NCBI RefSeq assembly: GCF_964340395.1 | Contig: NC_135550.1 | Coordinates: 31,799,176 to 31,863,175, forward strand | DNA length: 64,000 nt | DNA from: Glandiceps talaboti | Lineage: Eukaryota; Hemichordata; Enteropneusta; Spengelidae | Reading direction: 5' to 3' | Shown here: piece by piece, positions 25,001 to 38,684 of the stretch | Position numbering within the stretch: position 1 is the first letter of the stretch | How the letters are laid out: the number at the start of each line of letters is the position of its first letter | Program-made: the position numbers and the translations under genes | The notes under the pieces: model-generated | What the model was told of the DNA's origin: nothing | Database searches by the model: none | What the model saw: only the letters and a program-made list of their open reading frames with translations

Positions 25001-28000
25001 GCACGAAAACACCCAAATTTTGCATCCAGTGTTTTAAGATTTGTTAAAAACCGTTTTCCAACATGTCAACAATTGAATTCAACGTTGTGGAATGTTGATT
25101 AATTTAGAGCCCAAAATATCCCTGAGACAAAAAATTTGTAAGTTTCTATCTCTCGAAAAGGTATATTTAGAGTCATTTAAAGCACAAACATACCCATTAC
25201 ATTTATTACAGAAATTTGATAATTCTTGTTGACATATCTTGAAAAGGAATTGTTTTGTCTTGGCATGACCTTTTCAGATGCGACACATAACATGTGTACT
25301 CTAAAATTGCGAACTATTGTTGTGTACGATTATTGTTTTACCTGTCAGATATTTCCTGAGAGTTAAGAAAAGGAAAGTCATAGAGGGTGTTTTAATGGCA
25401 GACTGTTTTTAGTAGTCACTGACCGCATCTGATACAGGATAGCCTGGTAAAGTAATGTTTGCACAGAAGAGTCTTTTATGTATGTCTTCTCCCAGGAGTT
25501 CTCCTATAGGTAATGCATGGGCACCGGATGCGGAGCTGCCAAATCGAATTCACGTCATTACAGCGAGCTCTCTACAAGCCGCCTACACTCTGCTAGATCT
25601 GTTCCTAACAGTGTTCTGTTGTTACTTCTCCGTCTCGTTACAGTGTGGCCTTAGTTCACTCATGATTTGACGGGGTCTTGAAAGTTCGAGAAATCGCCGG
25701 TTTGAAGTGTGCATTGACTTGACACGCTTCTTCTTGTTAAGCACTGATGCTGATTGCAATCTTTCCTATTTGATGCCATGTATCGTATCTGATATCGTAT
25801 ATATATACGTTTTAACATGCGCTACACTGAAGACGCATTTATAGGTCGTGACTTATGACCGGAAAAAAGTAACTTGAACAGCGACTGTTTGCATATAGAC
25901 GATGTAGTTTCAAACTAAACAAATTGACTCAAAGTACAGACACGGGTTTCTTAAAAAGTGTGCAATGTAATACACTGAGTTCTTGAAAGATTACAAACAT
26001 CGTCCAGCCGTCTAGCTAGAAAATATCCAAACCAACAAAGCAATAAAACAAACGAAACTGAATATAAACACTAGGCCATCAACATACATACATGCATGTA
26101 CATACATACATACATACATACATACATACATACATACATACATACATTACAAAACATTCACTACAATAAATGCATATGAATACACAAAGAAATAAAAAAA
26201 TCAAAGCTTCAATATACATCGTAATTCGAGAACTTTTTCAAAATACTACTGGAAAAAACACATGAGAAGTGTAAACCGCCCGTTTCTGCATCTACCAATT
26301 CATTCATTGTTACGCATGATCGAGGACAGGTCTTTTACAATGCTCACAATATAAGGCTTTATCTTATATATAATACATTGGTGTTTCAAATGTTATTATG
26401 CTAATATGTGATTACCAATTTCACTATACGTTCAATACATGTCTATAATCTACGAATTGCTATAAATCATGTCCAAGGAGAAAATAAATAGTTTACGAAG
26501 TTGCAATTAATAGGTAAGTAACACGATCATCACACCAACGATAGCAGAAGTTGATTATATGACAGTCCATCGGTACGTATTTGGTTTCGATATTAGCCGG
26601 CGATTAAAACATCTAAGTTCTTACTTACAGTGAGTAAAAACACTGACATCAATACCTGTGATAATCGCGAAGATCGTCTTACTTTCCTTCGGGGATTACT
26701 TAGCTTAGCCGGCTCAAAATTAAAACATCCACGCTGTACAACTGTCACAACCGGTCTCCTTCAATCTGCCTTGTATTTCTCAACTGAGCTGATAATGGCG
26801 ACTCGAGGTTTGGTAGTGTTGTCATCATTGGATTTCAACACACACACACAGACACACATCCACCGTGGCATGTCTACCAAACGTTATCGAAAACGTCTCA
26901 GTGTTCTAGTAAACATACCAACTTAATTTTATTTGTGGATAATTGGTCAATAAAAAAAACACGAAAAAAAATTCCAGGGAAAAAAAGAACATTTAGAATT
27001 CTTCAAGTAACTAAAATCGTTAAACCTAATAGTAGGCCCTAAAACTTTTAACTTTCATAGGATTTTTGAAATGGTCCCTAAGTACACGTGACGAAATGAA
27101 GCAAGTGCTTATCTATCTTTAGTTCCATTTCCATTGTATTTTATTTTGCAATGTATCTCTTGAATACATTTTTTAGAGTTTCAATGATGAACGATTCAGT
27201 CGCCAGACTTCCAGAAAATTGTACACAGTATTGTCTCGAGGGGGTAGGCATGAGCGGCGAAACTGAATGCATACCGACCAGAAGTAGTCGTCGAGTGTAC
27301 TGTCAGAGAAAAGCCTTCATTATACTGCTGAAACAATCGACCACTCCTGAGCAATGTCAGCTAATGGGTACTTTTGCATGGAAAGTACTAGTGCGGAAAC
27401 ATCGTAGCTAATAGCGGGGCTTTTAAAAAAAGTCGCGAGGTTGAATCCTTAAATGGAGGGCGACAAATAGGTCTCTACATAGGCAATTACCGAGTGAAAA
27501 CAAGATACACAACAAATGTAATATTAAATTTATAATAACCATGTGATTATTAAATCCATATTTGCTCTTTATTGAGTGTTATTAACCCGAGGAAAGTCTT
27601 TAGCTTTCGCTCCCGTCGCCTGATCAATGTGTAAATGAGCATTATGAAATGAACATGTCAATTTGAATGACGGCTTACGTCACATCTGCTGTGTAACATT
27701 TCACCCTGATGATAAGACTCACAGTTCTAATAGATAAATGGCTATCTCGCCTTCTTTCTTTTTTCTAGTTTTCGGCTCTCCACATTTTTGTCTGCAATTT
27801 TGCCAATTATAATCAGAGTTTAAATAAAATGAAGTTTAATTAAGAAGCACTGATTATTAATTAGTGCAACCCCGACTCACATTTCTTGAAAGTTTAATTA
27901 CAAGCGAGAACATTTGAATTTTGAAATTGAAAAAAAAAAATATCGGCGTTTTGGCCCTAAATGTGATTTCATTTATCTTAAAACAATGAAATTTAAAAGC

Positions 28001-28962
28001 TGTTAATTTTCCTGAAATTCATGACTTGTCACCGCTATGAATTTAAACGTATAACTCCAAACTTCAAATTACAACATTCAAAAATCTATATTTTCAGTTC
28101 TTTTATCTCTGGTACATAGTGCTGTTCCTAACAGGTTGGGTTGCCACTTCACTCTTCAGTCTGATACATATAAACTATGCGCACGTGTAAATGAAAGATC
28201 TGCAATGCCCCTCTATTGTGTGTACACTACACGATAGTTTTAGCTATTGTGTGACAGACAATGGAACACCGTCGGATCTCGGCCTTAACTTTACCACAGA
28301 GAATTGCGTTCTTTTTGTCCGTCACTACGATTCACTTATCACAGTGCTAACCCAATGACTAAATACGCTTTCATTTAGCGCTGCTACCTCCCTACATATT
28401 GATCAATCTCTTTTAGGGTAAAATCTGCCAACTGTTTTAGTAAAATTGTGACAGAATTGACAGTTTATCTTGGAATTATGTTTGAAAACTATTTAACTAC
28501 CAGTATCAAACTCACTCAGGATACATGACTATTGACTTGCTAGATAAAACAAATGATTGGCCCCGAGACTTATACTCAACTCTCAAGATGGATACATATT
28601 TCAAGTATATCAAGTAGCAAACTTTTTCCGTTATAAATGAAAGACCGTTGAAAGTTTGATTTATTTTGCATTTCACTCTTTTTCTTAAGTCACTTCTGTA
28701 CTGTTTAAAGAACAATTAAGTTTGGTCGATGTATTTATATCACATCATCCATGCTGGCTGAAGACTTACCCACCTAAATCAAATCACCAGCATTAACGTT
28801 AAATCGTACACAATCTACACATGTCAAAAACACAATATAGAGCCAAACCAGTTTACGAGAATGTTTTTCTGCTGCCCACATCTAGAATACCCGCCCCCTC
28901 AAAACAGGTACATTGACTAAGGTAAACACTCATTTGATTGATGTTAAATCGATCGATCGATA

Positions 28963-29032
<70 letters not shown>

Positions 29033-32000
29033 CCAACCAACCAACCAACCAACCAACCAACCAACCAACCAACCAACCAACCAATCAATCAACTAATCTA
29101 ATCAAATTCCAGTGGTCGAACAGTAGGCAACTCTATAGAAGTATTAAGACCTTTACTAGTGAGTAGCAGATGTCAAATGAAGATACTCGTCGCAAATTTT
29201 ATGACAACACACTTTCAGGTATTACTTCATTTTATCTGGTTTTTAATCTTCAAACGCAAATCGGTAAACGAATATTACTACAAATATTTCAACAAATTTT
29301 GCCAAATTTGCTTGTTATACATTATCTTCATGTATTAAACAATTATTGAATAAATTATTTACGAAGCTGTTGAAATTTTATTCTGTTTAAACTATTCATT
29401 TAAAAAGCCGTCTTTAATTTCATTTATTTAGAAGATAGTATTATGAATAAATGATACTAGATAATGGTAAGGTAGTTATTACAATGGCACTGATATGAAT
29501 CGATGAACCGGACGGCTTTTAATTTGTAGAAAAATGCATACATCGCTTCGTTGGGTGCAAAATATGTAAAAATAAGAAATGATGAATTTGAAATCGACTG
29601 TTAGCAGTCCAATGAGTGATTTTTTTTATAATTAAGCGAAAATAAATTATGTGAATATGTCTATTTTGATATATATAAAGCATGAAATATCTACAACACA
29701 AAACGTACATGGTACAACTTACAAGACTCAACAATACATGATGGCTTTGTCTATGATTCGGGTAAAAACCGATATATCTAGCACATCAATCGACCAATAT
29801 TTGAGATGACACAAAGCTTGTGTATCGATATTTTTTGTAATGATGTTACTGGAAATAAAACACGGTTTGGTCTTTGAATTTGTACTTAGTTTATAATACA
29901 GGATTTCTACCATGTCGGAAATCAGGCTAAGGCGTTTTTTTTCGGGGAACGTGAAGTGTTGATTCATTCCGGTGTTATTGTTACCATTTTCCGCAAGGAC
30001 AAGTTTGTCATGTCGACCATGAACTATCAAGTAGGAACATGATAGTATGAGACGATAATAGTACTATCAATACTTCAACTGAAGATGATATTTGGAGTTT
30101 TACACTGTAAATGTTAGAATACTTGGTACTAGATCACAATCGATCGTTGTATCAAGAAATTGTCGAATGTAGGATTATATTATGATACAGAAACTACAAA
30201 ATAGTGTAATCTGAGCGATGCAAGAAACACACCAAGTATATCACAAAACTTTACATCGAATTCATGTACAGCAAAAGTTTCTCTGCAAAAAGTCAGATAT
30301 GAAGCCGATTTTTTTCTAAATCCAGGATTATAAAACCATTTTTCAAAATCAACTTCGTTAGGTTCATAGTTGGACTTGTCGAATGTCCAAGTTTGTATCC
30401 GGTCACTCCAAAAAAACATTCAGTGGCGAGATTTTACTTTAGGGACATCGCCTTGGAAACGAGAACAAACGAAAAGAAATTAATACGCTTTGTGAAAATA
30501 TATAAAGATCTCTTTGACTTTTGACAGGTTCAAGTTGCTACTTAGATTTCTTGTCTCTCTACAACAGCTGAGTCTTCACTGTGTAGGAACATTGTTCCAA
30601 CAACGCTGAAAACGGAAATGAACAAAGCACTTTAAAGAAAAAAAGTCTAATTTCTTATTAAAGTTCATTGCTATATTTTGGCTCAGTGAAGTTGAAACCT
30701 GCCTTCACTCATACAGTCATTGCAATTCACCAGTAATGATTCATACCTCAACCAATCTGCCAATACATGATTGTCATACTTGATGTTGTTCATTTCCATA
30801 ACAAAAAGATCGATTCCAACCAATGAAGTATTCGTAATTACGGGCAAGTGAAATGTACAGGGAAGAGGAGTATACATTTGTGACCTTTAACCTTGTTGGA
30901 AAAAGTATGTATGAAAAGCTGAATGGATCAAAGACTTAAAGAGGAAATGCTGTTTTAGTCACGCTATTACATTGAAAAGAAACATACCTAGTAGTGACAA
31001 TCATGTGTGTCATTTCTAATTAACGTCATGATTCATTACGTTTTAATTCAGTTTTAACATCTACAAGTTTAGAATTTGTAAGTTTCATGTATATTTCACC
31101 CGGATGGATCTTATAATGCCCTACAATAGAGTTTGATCGACCGAGGACGTTAAGGAGATGTGTGTCCAGTGTGCATTTTATGTCCGAGATTTTGTGGGAA
31201 AATGATTCTAAGAATTAATAAATCACTGAAATTGACAGAAATGAAAGAAAGTATCAACAACATGAATGTGGATAACAGATTCCGATTTAAAGCTTCCATG
31301 AAACATGCAAGTCGTGTCAGTTTCACAAAAATCAAGTCGCTATATATGCTCGATAGTCGATCTCCTGATAATGAACCGTGACAAGTACCGTTTGAAACGA
31401 AATCGCGGCTTTTTTATTTTAAACGTCAATCAAATCCCTCCCAAAATATTGGATATATCTAAATGTATTTAGTAAAACGACAGATTTAGGTGAAGTGTCC
31501 GTGTTTAGTTGGCTAAATAGTGCCAATTGACATCACACTAAATGACTCTACTTATGAGAGCTGGCATTGCATTGCCATCATAGGTCGAAATACGACAATC
31601 CTTAACATAAATCAATTTCTCCACTCTATTTCCCCATTTCACTCAACGTGCGTTGGGTTTTCAAACCTAACCAGATCAACGCTAAGTTTATTGAAAGTCT
31701 TTTGGGCGAAATTATCAAAATAGCCGTTTAACAGGGTCCAACAAATCAAGTAACATTGGGTAACTTTAATGAATTGACTTTGTTTGTAAATTGAATATGA
31801 TTACGGCAACGCATGTGGGTAACGGACAAGTCTTGCCTGCCTTCAGCAGGATTTGGGAGATTTTTTGGCGTGTGTCATGGTCTCACCGTCTTCGCTCAAT
31901 ATTTGTTTAAGACGTGTTTAATATTCGACATCGTAGCCTTGGGGGATAATTGCTGTATTTCATGACTAATAGTTTGATGAAAGACTGAATACCCTTGATC

Positions 32001-35000
32001 AGGGTAACACAGCGGTAATTTGAAGGAAAACTGAACAGAGCCGAGGTCTATTAGCGAACTGCCACTCTTCATTTACTGCTGCTAATCTCAGGGGTGCTGT
32101 CTTATGTTTAGTCAAAAAATTACACATATCCAGGTCCAGCACAATGTGCTGAGTCTAGCGCGCGCTCTCTCTGAGTCTGACAGGCTTTGCCAGAAACCGT
32201 GGCACAGTACTCGTCGGCTTATTTGCATAATTGAAGGGGAGGAGTACCTTAGAATAGTAAAGCTTTTAAATCTGACATATCCACTGTTTCCGTGTAAATG
32301 CAACTCCCAGTCGACAAATTTGGTATCTCTCAGCGATAGTTTCGGAACAGGGGCTAATGGAGTATCTCTAAAGCTTTTCCGCTCGGCAGTTCACAAAGAC
32401 ACTTTTCACCATCAACCGAGACTCTTAGTTTTATCCATCGTCTTCCCAGTATATCATGATCATTCTGGATGAAAATAATATTCACTTATAACTTTTATTG
32501 TAATTGTTGAAATAAACTCAGATGTAAAAACAACTTAGTCAAGTTAAAACAAGAAAGTTCTACTAGTGCTAGAAAACACCGCTTTTCACAGCACATCCCA
32601 TCTTGTGATGGGTGTTGTCACTCTATGGCCACTCACCGTCGATAATACTTTTTTTGCTATCGTGGTTTTCAAACGTGTTAATAAGGTTGTAAATAGGGTC
32701 CAATAAGTTTCAATCGATTCGATAATCTAATAATCTAGAAGTATGTATAAATAATAGCATACTTTATAGATTTCTTATATGCAACTATTGATTTCTTCAC
32801 CTGACACCGTGCTGGTCCACTTTCATTCACAGTACCCAATAATAATACGTATTTTAAAATGATGTGTGTGGAAATCCGTATTCCTGTATTTATTTCACGC
32901 GATTGTAGGGAGGGGTTAAAAATTGATTTTTATGTCGCGTGGCAAGTAGGGGACAGAGTAACTCTGCTTGATGTACGTGTAAATAGGCAAGAACAAAGGG
33001 GTCCAGTTATGCTTCAAAACACAGTCGCTTTGAGACCTGTTTCTTTTGTATTGCTTTCAATAGTACCATTAAGGCATAAACCGTCTCTAAAATCTGTTGA
33101 TCTGCTTTCCACTACTTTCTACACAACTGCCGTGAAAAACTGAATGTTGAAAAACAATATAAAAGACTTTTTACATGTTACTCATACATATAGCCGTCAT
33201 ATTTAGATCTACGCACTGTTAAACCGATTGGTTTTCATTACCCATCAGACTAAACAAAATATATTTCACATATAGTTTGTCAAATGGAATTTAATCTTCA
33301 TCGAGACTTTTAATCTAATCAATAATTATTAGTGGCTCTATTACAGCGATTACTCTTCTCTGCTAAATTGTCAATAAATAACACCAATGCCCACTTGTAT
33401 TTATCACCATCTCTCTCCGCTACTACCTTATTGTAAAAGTCAAATGATAATATAATTGTGTCTAATTCCATTTCCATTGACTGAGTCTGAATTGACGCCA
33501 TCAAATGAATTTGAGCGTTGTATACCACTTACACTGCAGTCTTGTGTGCGACTCGTGGCATCCATCCACTCGGAGGTCATTTATTGTATTAATAACACCT
33601 TGTCGGAAATCCTGTATATTTTTTGGCGTTAAAAATAGATGAGTCGTGAGACGGTTAATTCTCGCGGTCGATACCCGTAACATGGCAATAATGCTGCGAC
33701 TGCGAGCTCGAGATCTTGCTAGTCAGTCACGCGGGAGATGGAACGATGGAAAGTAGAAAGGGAGCTGTCGTGTACTTGCAAGATGACAGAGGTGTACAGT
33801 AATTGAAGCGAATGCAGAGGGTTGTACCATGACAGCAGTTTAAAAGTCCGTATTGCCGTTGTGTCCCCCATATGTCATCTACTGTTATCATCAAACTCTA
33901 AGACGAACAGATGTCTCAGTTAATGTGACCATGCCGACAATTTCATCTCTATACTACAGATATATATATATATATATATATATGTTGAGGGTAGAAGAAA
34001 ATCAAGTCGGGTTTTTCGTCTCTACAAGCCTGTTTCGTGAGTAAATCACTCGTCAGGAGATGTTGATGTACATATACAGATTTGCATCATATCATAGCGA
34101 TTCGAATAGTTAGTTTTCATCAAGTACTACTGTCGCATCATTCGAACAAATATTCCCAGAATCTGAGAACATGTAGTGCGCAACGTCTGCACATAACGAC
34201 TGTGTCTTGTGTGATTAATTAAAAGCGATATTCTTACATACACACGTATGTTATTCTAAGAAACTTAATCATAATTGTATTAGAGTGTAGAAAATCGCTG
34301 TCATTGTTAACAGTATCAACAAGAGGACGTCAGCTCTCCATTCAGTAGCTTGAAAGAGTTTTTTATCTGTAAACCGGATTACAGGATTAGAGGTCACGTG
34401 ATCTATTTGGAAAGCTAACAATCACACGTTGCACTATCTACAATTTATGTATGTTTCCGGATATTGTGTAAATACTTTATGAAATTATCAACCAGATGTA
34501 TGCGTATTTAGGATGCTATTTCATAATAATGATATGCGGTTATTTGTCATTGATTAATAATATTGATTTAATATCTAATTTTTCCCGCTGTGTAAGTTTT
34601 TTAATGATACATTTGGACTATTAGCTACTGATATGCAATTATACTACGTGTACTTGTTGTGAATGTGTAGAGACTACTACCATGTTGTTTTATTTACTGA
34701 GTTTTGCAAAATTTCCCAAAACAAAATAGGGTTGGACACGTACACATATAGCATACATACATTGAAATGATTCGCAAATAATACTACATTTCATCTCTAA
34801 AATATATATTTGTTCGAGGATTGTCAGAATCAACAATTTACCTTCAATTGAATTGAATTGACAGCTAACATGTCATTACGTTATGATGCATCTATTGATT
34901 GTGGGATATTGGATTCTTTCCATCCTTAGACAAATACATACAGAGGCCATCGGGTACTGAGAAGGGCTATCACTAAATTAATATGGCCGAATTGTAAAAA

Positions 35001-36179
35001 AAAATATTCCGAAATTCCGTCCCAGGGTACGGTTTAGTTAAGGTTTCTGTTCGATATTCTGAAAAGAAATATCCTTTCCTGCAGGGTTCATTGTGTGTTT
35101 TGAATATAGTACTGACGCTGAGTCCTACCTAAGTGTATAAAAATCAGAAATTACATTTTTCTTCTAATGCATTTATTATTAAGGGTTAGAGACTTTCCCT
35201 GCAGTCATTGTACTTAACATGTGTGTCTGTAAGGGAGAAGTGTTTGGACTCAATCGACCGACTTAGTCGAAATTTGCCACACAAACCATACGGTTTAACA
35301 GATAATAGACTGAGTTGAAATATTACTATGGTATAAAAGTTTAATTTGATAAATTGTATACCAAAGTACTTACACGAAGTAGGTACAAACTTACATGACC
35401 GACACAACATAGTTTCTAATTATGGGGGGAGGGGGGAGGGTATAAGTATTAAGTCTCTTGTGCAAGAGACTTATCGTAACATGAATACTTACGTTTATTT
35501 AAATTTGCTCCCCCCCCAAAAAAAAAAATGGAAAAAAATGTTGTACCGGGAAAGAAAAATATTGAGTAACGATGTCTGGTTTCTTCGTTAAAGTCCCAAC
35601 GAGAGAGACCCTACGCTGCATGGAACAATAACGGTTACTTTACATCTCTGGGCTCATGAGGAATGATTTTGATTTGCATAATTTTCTATTTTAGGAAGTA
35701 AGTGACGTTATAGTCACAGTGATATTAACCCACGTCTTCTCATATTTCTATTTTACGATTAATTCAAGTTTATTAATTTTCTGACATAGATATTTGTTTG
35801 ATTACGCCCACAGGTCTGGTTTCAGAATAGGAGGGCCAAGTACCGCAAACAAGAGAAACAACTAGCCAAGTCGTTGTCTCCAGTAATTCCGACATGCAAC
35901 GGAATGATGCGGAATATCTATCCAACTACCTCGACTCGTGGTTATCAGTATCCACACAACATGAACTCGGTTAGTCCCCGCTACCCACAGATGACGTCAT
36001 CGGCATACGCACCAGTGGCGCAGTTTTCCCCCATGGCACCCGCCACCAATATGGGAATGAGAAATGACATGTCACATGAGGATGAATGGTACAATAAGAG
36101 TTTGTCAGCATTAAGAATGAATTCAACGGTCTCTACGCACCATAACCTGACGGCACCAGTACTTCAGTATCAAACGTAA
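21924..36179 (+). CDS. Prop1-like: Prop-like paired-class (Q50) homeodomain transcription factor, whole gene in the exon-1b form
   Basis: Joined exons: 21924-22011 (or 18353-18464), 23712-24007, 35814-36179; 249 residues (257 with exon 1a). The product is a nuclear DNA-binding regulator. In the 249-residue form the homeodomain is residues 83-142 and starts RRRHRTTF. It contains the ESAF and HYPDIY helix-1/2 segment and the recognition helix [14 protein letters not shown], with Gln at position 50, typical of paired-like factors. [12 protein letters not shown] and the RKQE end resemble vertebrate PROP1 more than PRRX, OTP, UNCX or ALX. No paired domain is present. N-terminal to the homeodomain is a Thr/Ser/Gly/Ala-rich linker; the C-terminal part is Pro/Ser/Met-rich and ends [15 protein letters not shown]... 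QYQT. In vertebrates PROP1 drives pituitary lineage development; the role here is unknown. The intron between homeodomain residues 46 and 47 is the conserved paired-class position. Confidence 0.85.
22012..23711. other. Intron 1b
   Basis: Bounded by gtaaac and ttttcatacag. A less AT-rich block at about 22390-22570 (gcggcgaagtc... gccgccgttgggcgc) is unlike its flanks and could be an intronic regulatory element. Nothing else is recognised. Confidence 0.5.
23712..24007 (+). CDS. Prop1-like: Homeobox exon 2: linker and homeodomain residues 1-46
   Basis: Acceptor ttttcatacag at 23711, donor ccag|gtacag at 24008. It contributes 98 full codons ([14 protein letters not shown]... to EARIQ) and finishes in phase 0 after Gln46 of the homeodomain. 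The open frame continues a few codons upstream of the acceptor, but that part is intronic because it would bypass the splice site and both candidate starts. Confidence 0.9.
24939..25052. repeat. 57-bp imperfect tandem duplication
   Basis: Copies 24939-24995 and 24996-25052 both start tgtgagcacgaaaacaccca and differ at a few bases (tttgg/ttttg, agcg/agtg, attcg/atttg). Confidence 0.9.
26092..26147. repeat. (CATA)n microsatellite
   Basis: About 56 bp of catacata with one catgcatgta interruption near the start. Confidence 0.93.
28949..29096. repeat. (GATC)n-(AATC)n-(AACC)n-(AATC)n microsatellite
   Basis: Compound tetranucleotide tract of about 148 bp: gatcgatcgat, then aatc repeats, then aacc repeats from about 29031, then aatc again. 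Confidence 0.95.
35814..36179 (+). CDS. Prop1-like: Homeobox exon 3: recognition helix and C-terminus
   Basis: Acceptor cgcccacag at 35813; the first codons read [20 protein letters not shown], completing the homeodomain from residue 47. 121 codons then TAA at 36177-36179. The C-terminal tail is rich in Pro, Ser, Met and Tyr and has an acidic-aromatic cluster ([15 protein letters not shown]) in place of a clear OAR motif. Confidence 0.92.
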   Translation, partial: VWFQNRRAKYRKQEKQLAKSLSPVIPTCNGMMRNIYPTTSTRGYQYPHNMNSVSPRYPQMTSSAYAPVAQFSPMAPATNMGMRNDMSHEDEWYNKSLSALRMNSTVSTHHNLTAPVLQYQT

Positions 36180-36972
36180 AAAAAGAACTGCCAATCAAAC
36201 ATTAACTGTTATTCACATTTGTGAAGTAGTACATGGAACTATTGAAACATGGTTATGTATATAACATATGATGAAACTGACTTGAGAGAAGACCCGGTGT
36301 CTATATCAGACGATGTTGGCGTATTTTAAGTTTACTTTCAAATAGCGGTGCATTCCGATTGACATACTGAATAATCGTTCAAAGGAAAACAAGCAATTAT
36401 TAAGGGAACATTATTCGTTACTGTTGATTTTACAGAAAGGGTTTCGGAAAACCTGAGTACTTTTGCACTTGAAAGATAATTATAATCTGAAGTTTATAAC
36501 AGATGCACACAACTTCAATTTTATCAGTCATCTTGATCTACTTTGAGAATAGACGGAACTGGAGATGAGATGGTCGATGGGTGCAATTTATTACGACCTA
36601 TTTCCTATCCAGTTCATGCCATCAATATGTGCTATAGCAATCATGTTACATTCACAGACTTAACATAGATATACATGTGATTGACATTAAGAACAGCCGT
36701 TACGTTAAAACTAAATCCATGTAAACAATTATGAATTATGTTCCTTTAACATCTAATGATACACGAGTGAACATATGTTCAATCGTTTTCAAAGTGACAG
36801 TGATACGATTCTCTGAAATCTTGTTTTAAGTTCATATAACATTTGGTTACATTGGCGTTAACCTTGCTGGCCTGGAATGTTTCTACAATGTCCTCCGTCA
36901 CTGTTCACTAATGATGCAAGGTATATGTTTTAAATTGCACAAGTTGTAAACAATTCAGACCTTGGCAAACTC

Positions 36973-36978
36973 AATAAA
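36973..36978 (+). terminator. Candidate poly(A) signal of the homeobox gene
   Basis: First AATAAA after the stop codon, about 795 bp downstream, followed by GT-rich sequence (gccatgtggtc). The 3' UTR would be 36180 to about 36995. No earlier AATAAA is seen. Confidence 0.4.
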
Positions 36979-36995
36979 TTAAGCCATGTGGTCAT

Positions 36996-38408
36996 TCCAC
37001 CTGGGCTTCAGTTTGATCAGGTGTTAAACCACTGTTTTGTGATTGTTACGTTGATTACAGAACCTCATGTCACTTTCCTTCACATCCGCAAAACTGATTA
37101 GACCAACCGAATGATGTCCCAATATTACAGCGATGGGACGCCATAATGACTCTATTTCACCGAGGGATGTATGTTTCAATCACCAGATAGACTTTAATAT
37201 TCTATTGCAATTTGATTTCTTTCATTACCATGGTTACGCTGATTGTGAATTTAGATTACTAATGATGGTAATTAATTTATTCGGGGGGGGGGGGAGAGGG
37301 GATGGGGTGAAATATTTTACTTCTATTTCATGTGTATTTATATGAACTGGTAGGTTTGTCAATGTATTTTTCGTGAATGGTCGAATAGCCGTGGTATAAA
37401 TAAGTGTCAACTTGACTTTAATTTGTGTATCATTTTATGCCTATCGTACGTTACGTGTGCATTCTTCTGACCGTCTTTTGACACAATTTTGTGTCGCGCT
37501 TTACTACCTCATTGCCATTTTCCGTCACTCATTTCACTACGATGTCAGTGGTACAACCATATCTTGTCTATATATGGTACAACAGTGTATAAAGTGAGTG
37601 ACTCTAGTCTTTGACACGATTGAGCGTGGGCATCGCATCCATGTTTATATGTCACTGAATTTCAGAGACCACCACTATTATAGTGAAAGTGTTCTGAGGT
37701 TGAATCAATCAAGTTAGGACCAATTCAATTAAATGGAAGTTCTACGAAGTATCATAATGATTCTACGTCAATGTAAACAACTCAATATATATATGTATAA
37801 GTCTTGTACCGCCGAGGTGACCTGAAAAAGAAATTCTCTCAAAAAAGATGAAAGATATATATACTCAGTGTGTTGATTGTAACGAAGTGTTCCCAACCAT
37901 ACGATATGGCTTACAGACCGAAGGAATTCAATTCTTAATATTTTCCACTCAGAATGAATTGGTTTTGATGTGCTTCGTTGCCTTCTGAATGCAATCCATT
38001 ATACTAGTATGTGTAAACTTACAGCCCAACCTATGAATTCACTATTAATAGTGTTTTCACTTCATAACAATTTGACATTTTCACTCAGTAGCTGTAAAGT
38101 CTTACTTGTAGAAATTCTAGTTGCCTATGGCAACAGGAACTCGTTGCCTTTGTCAATAAACAGACAAGAAATTAATTTCTCTCCAATGACATCGAGTTGT
38201 GTGTTGACATAGTGCTCCCCCCATAACTGTATTTTTCTTGGATGTTGAACAATTATACCACAGCAATCATTTGTCACCAAATTAAGACGTACACTCAGCT
38301 CAGACATTTATTGCTTGTTTCCAATGCTTTTATTTCGTTTCGTTTATAACTGACTACGACTGACTTCAGGTGATATTCGAACACCAAATATGCTAATGGT
38401 GTCAACAC
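36996..38408. other. Intergenic, no gene seen
   Basis: AT-rich sequence with a poly-G tract at 37284-37295 (see the G-rich repeat finding). The short frames at 37970-38212 and elsewhere have no recognisable features. Confidence 0.5.

Positions 38409-38684
<276 letters not shown>

Larger units (their letters stand above)
24008..35813. other. Intron 2 of the homeobox gene (11.8 kb)
   Basis: Large intron interrupting the homeodomain. It contains a 57-bp duplication (24939-25052), a (CATA)n tract (26092-26147), an (AATC)n/(AACC)n tract (28960-29095), a (TA)n run (33959-33982) and several TAAT-rich blocks, for instance 27820-27910. No further exon or gene is supported; frames such as 26630-26926, 27151-27411, 32104-32472 and 32859-33143 have no domains. 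Long introns in developmental regulators often hold enhancers; none can be proved here. Confidence 0.55.

Noticed and set aside
32104-32472. 122-codon + strand frame in homeobox intron 2
   Set aside because: No domain and no compatible splice context; overlaps an open - strand frame, as expected for non-coding DNA of average composition.
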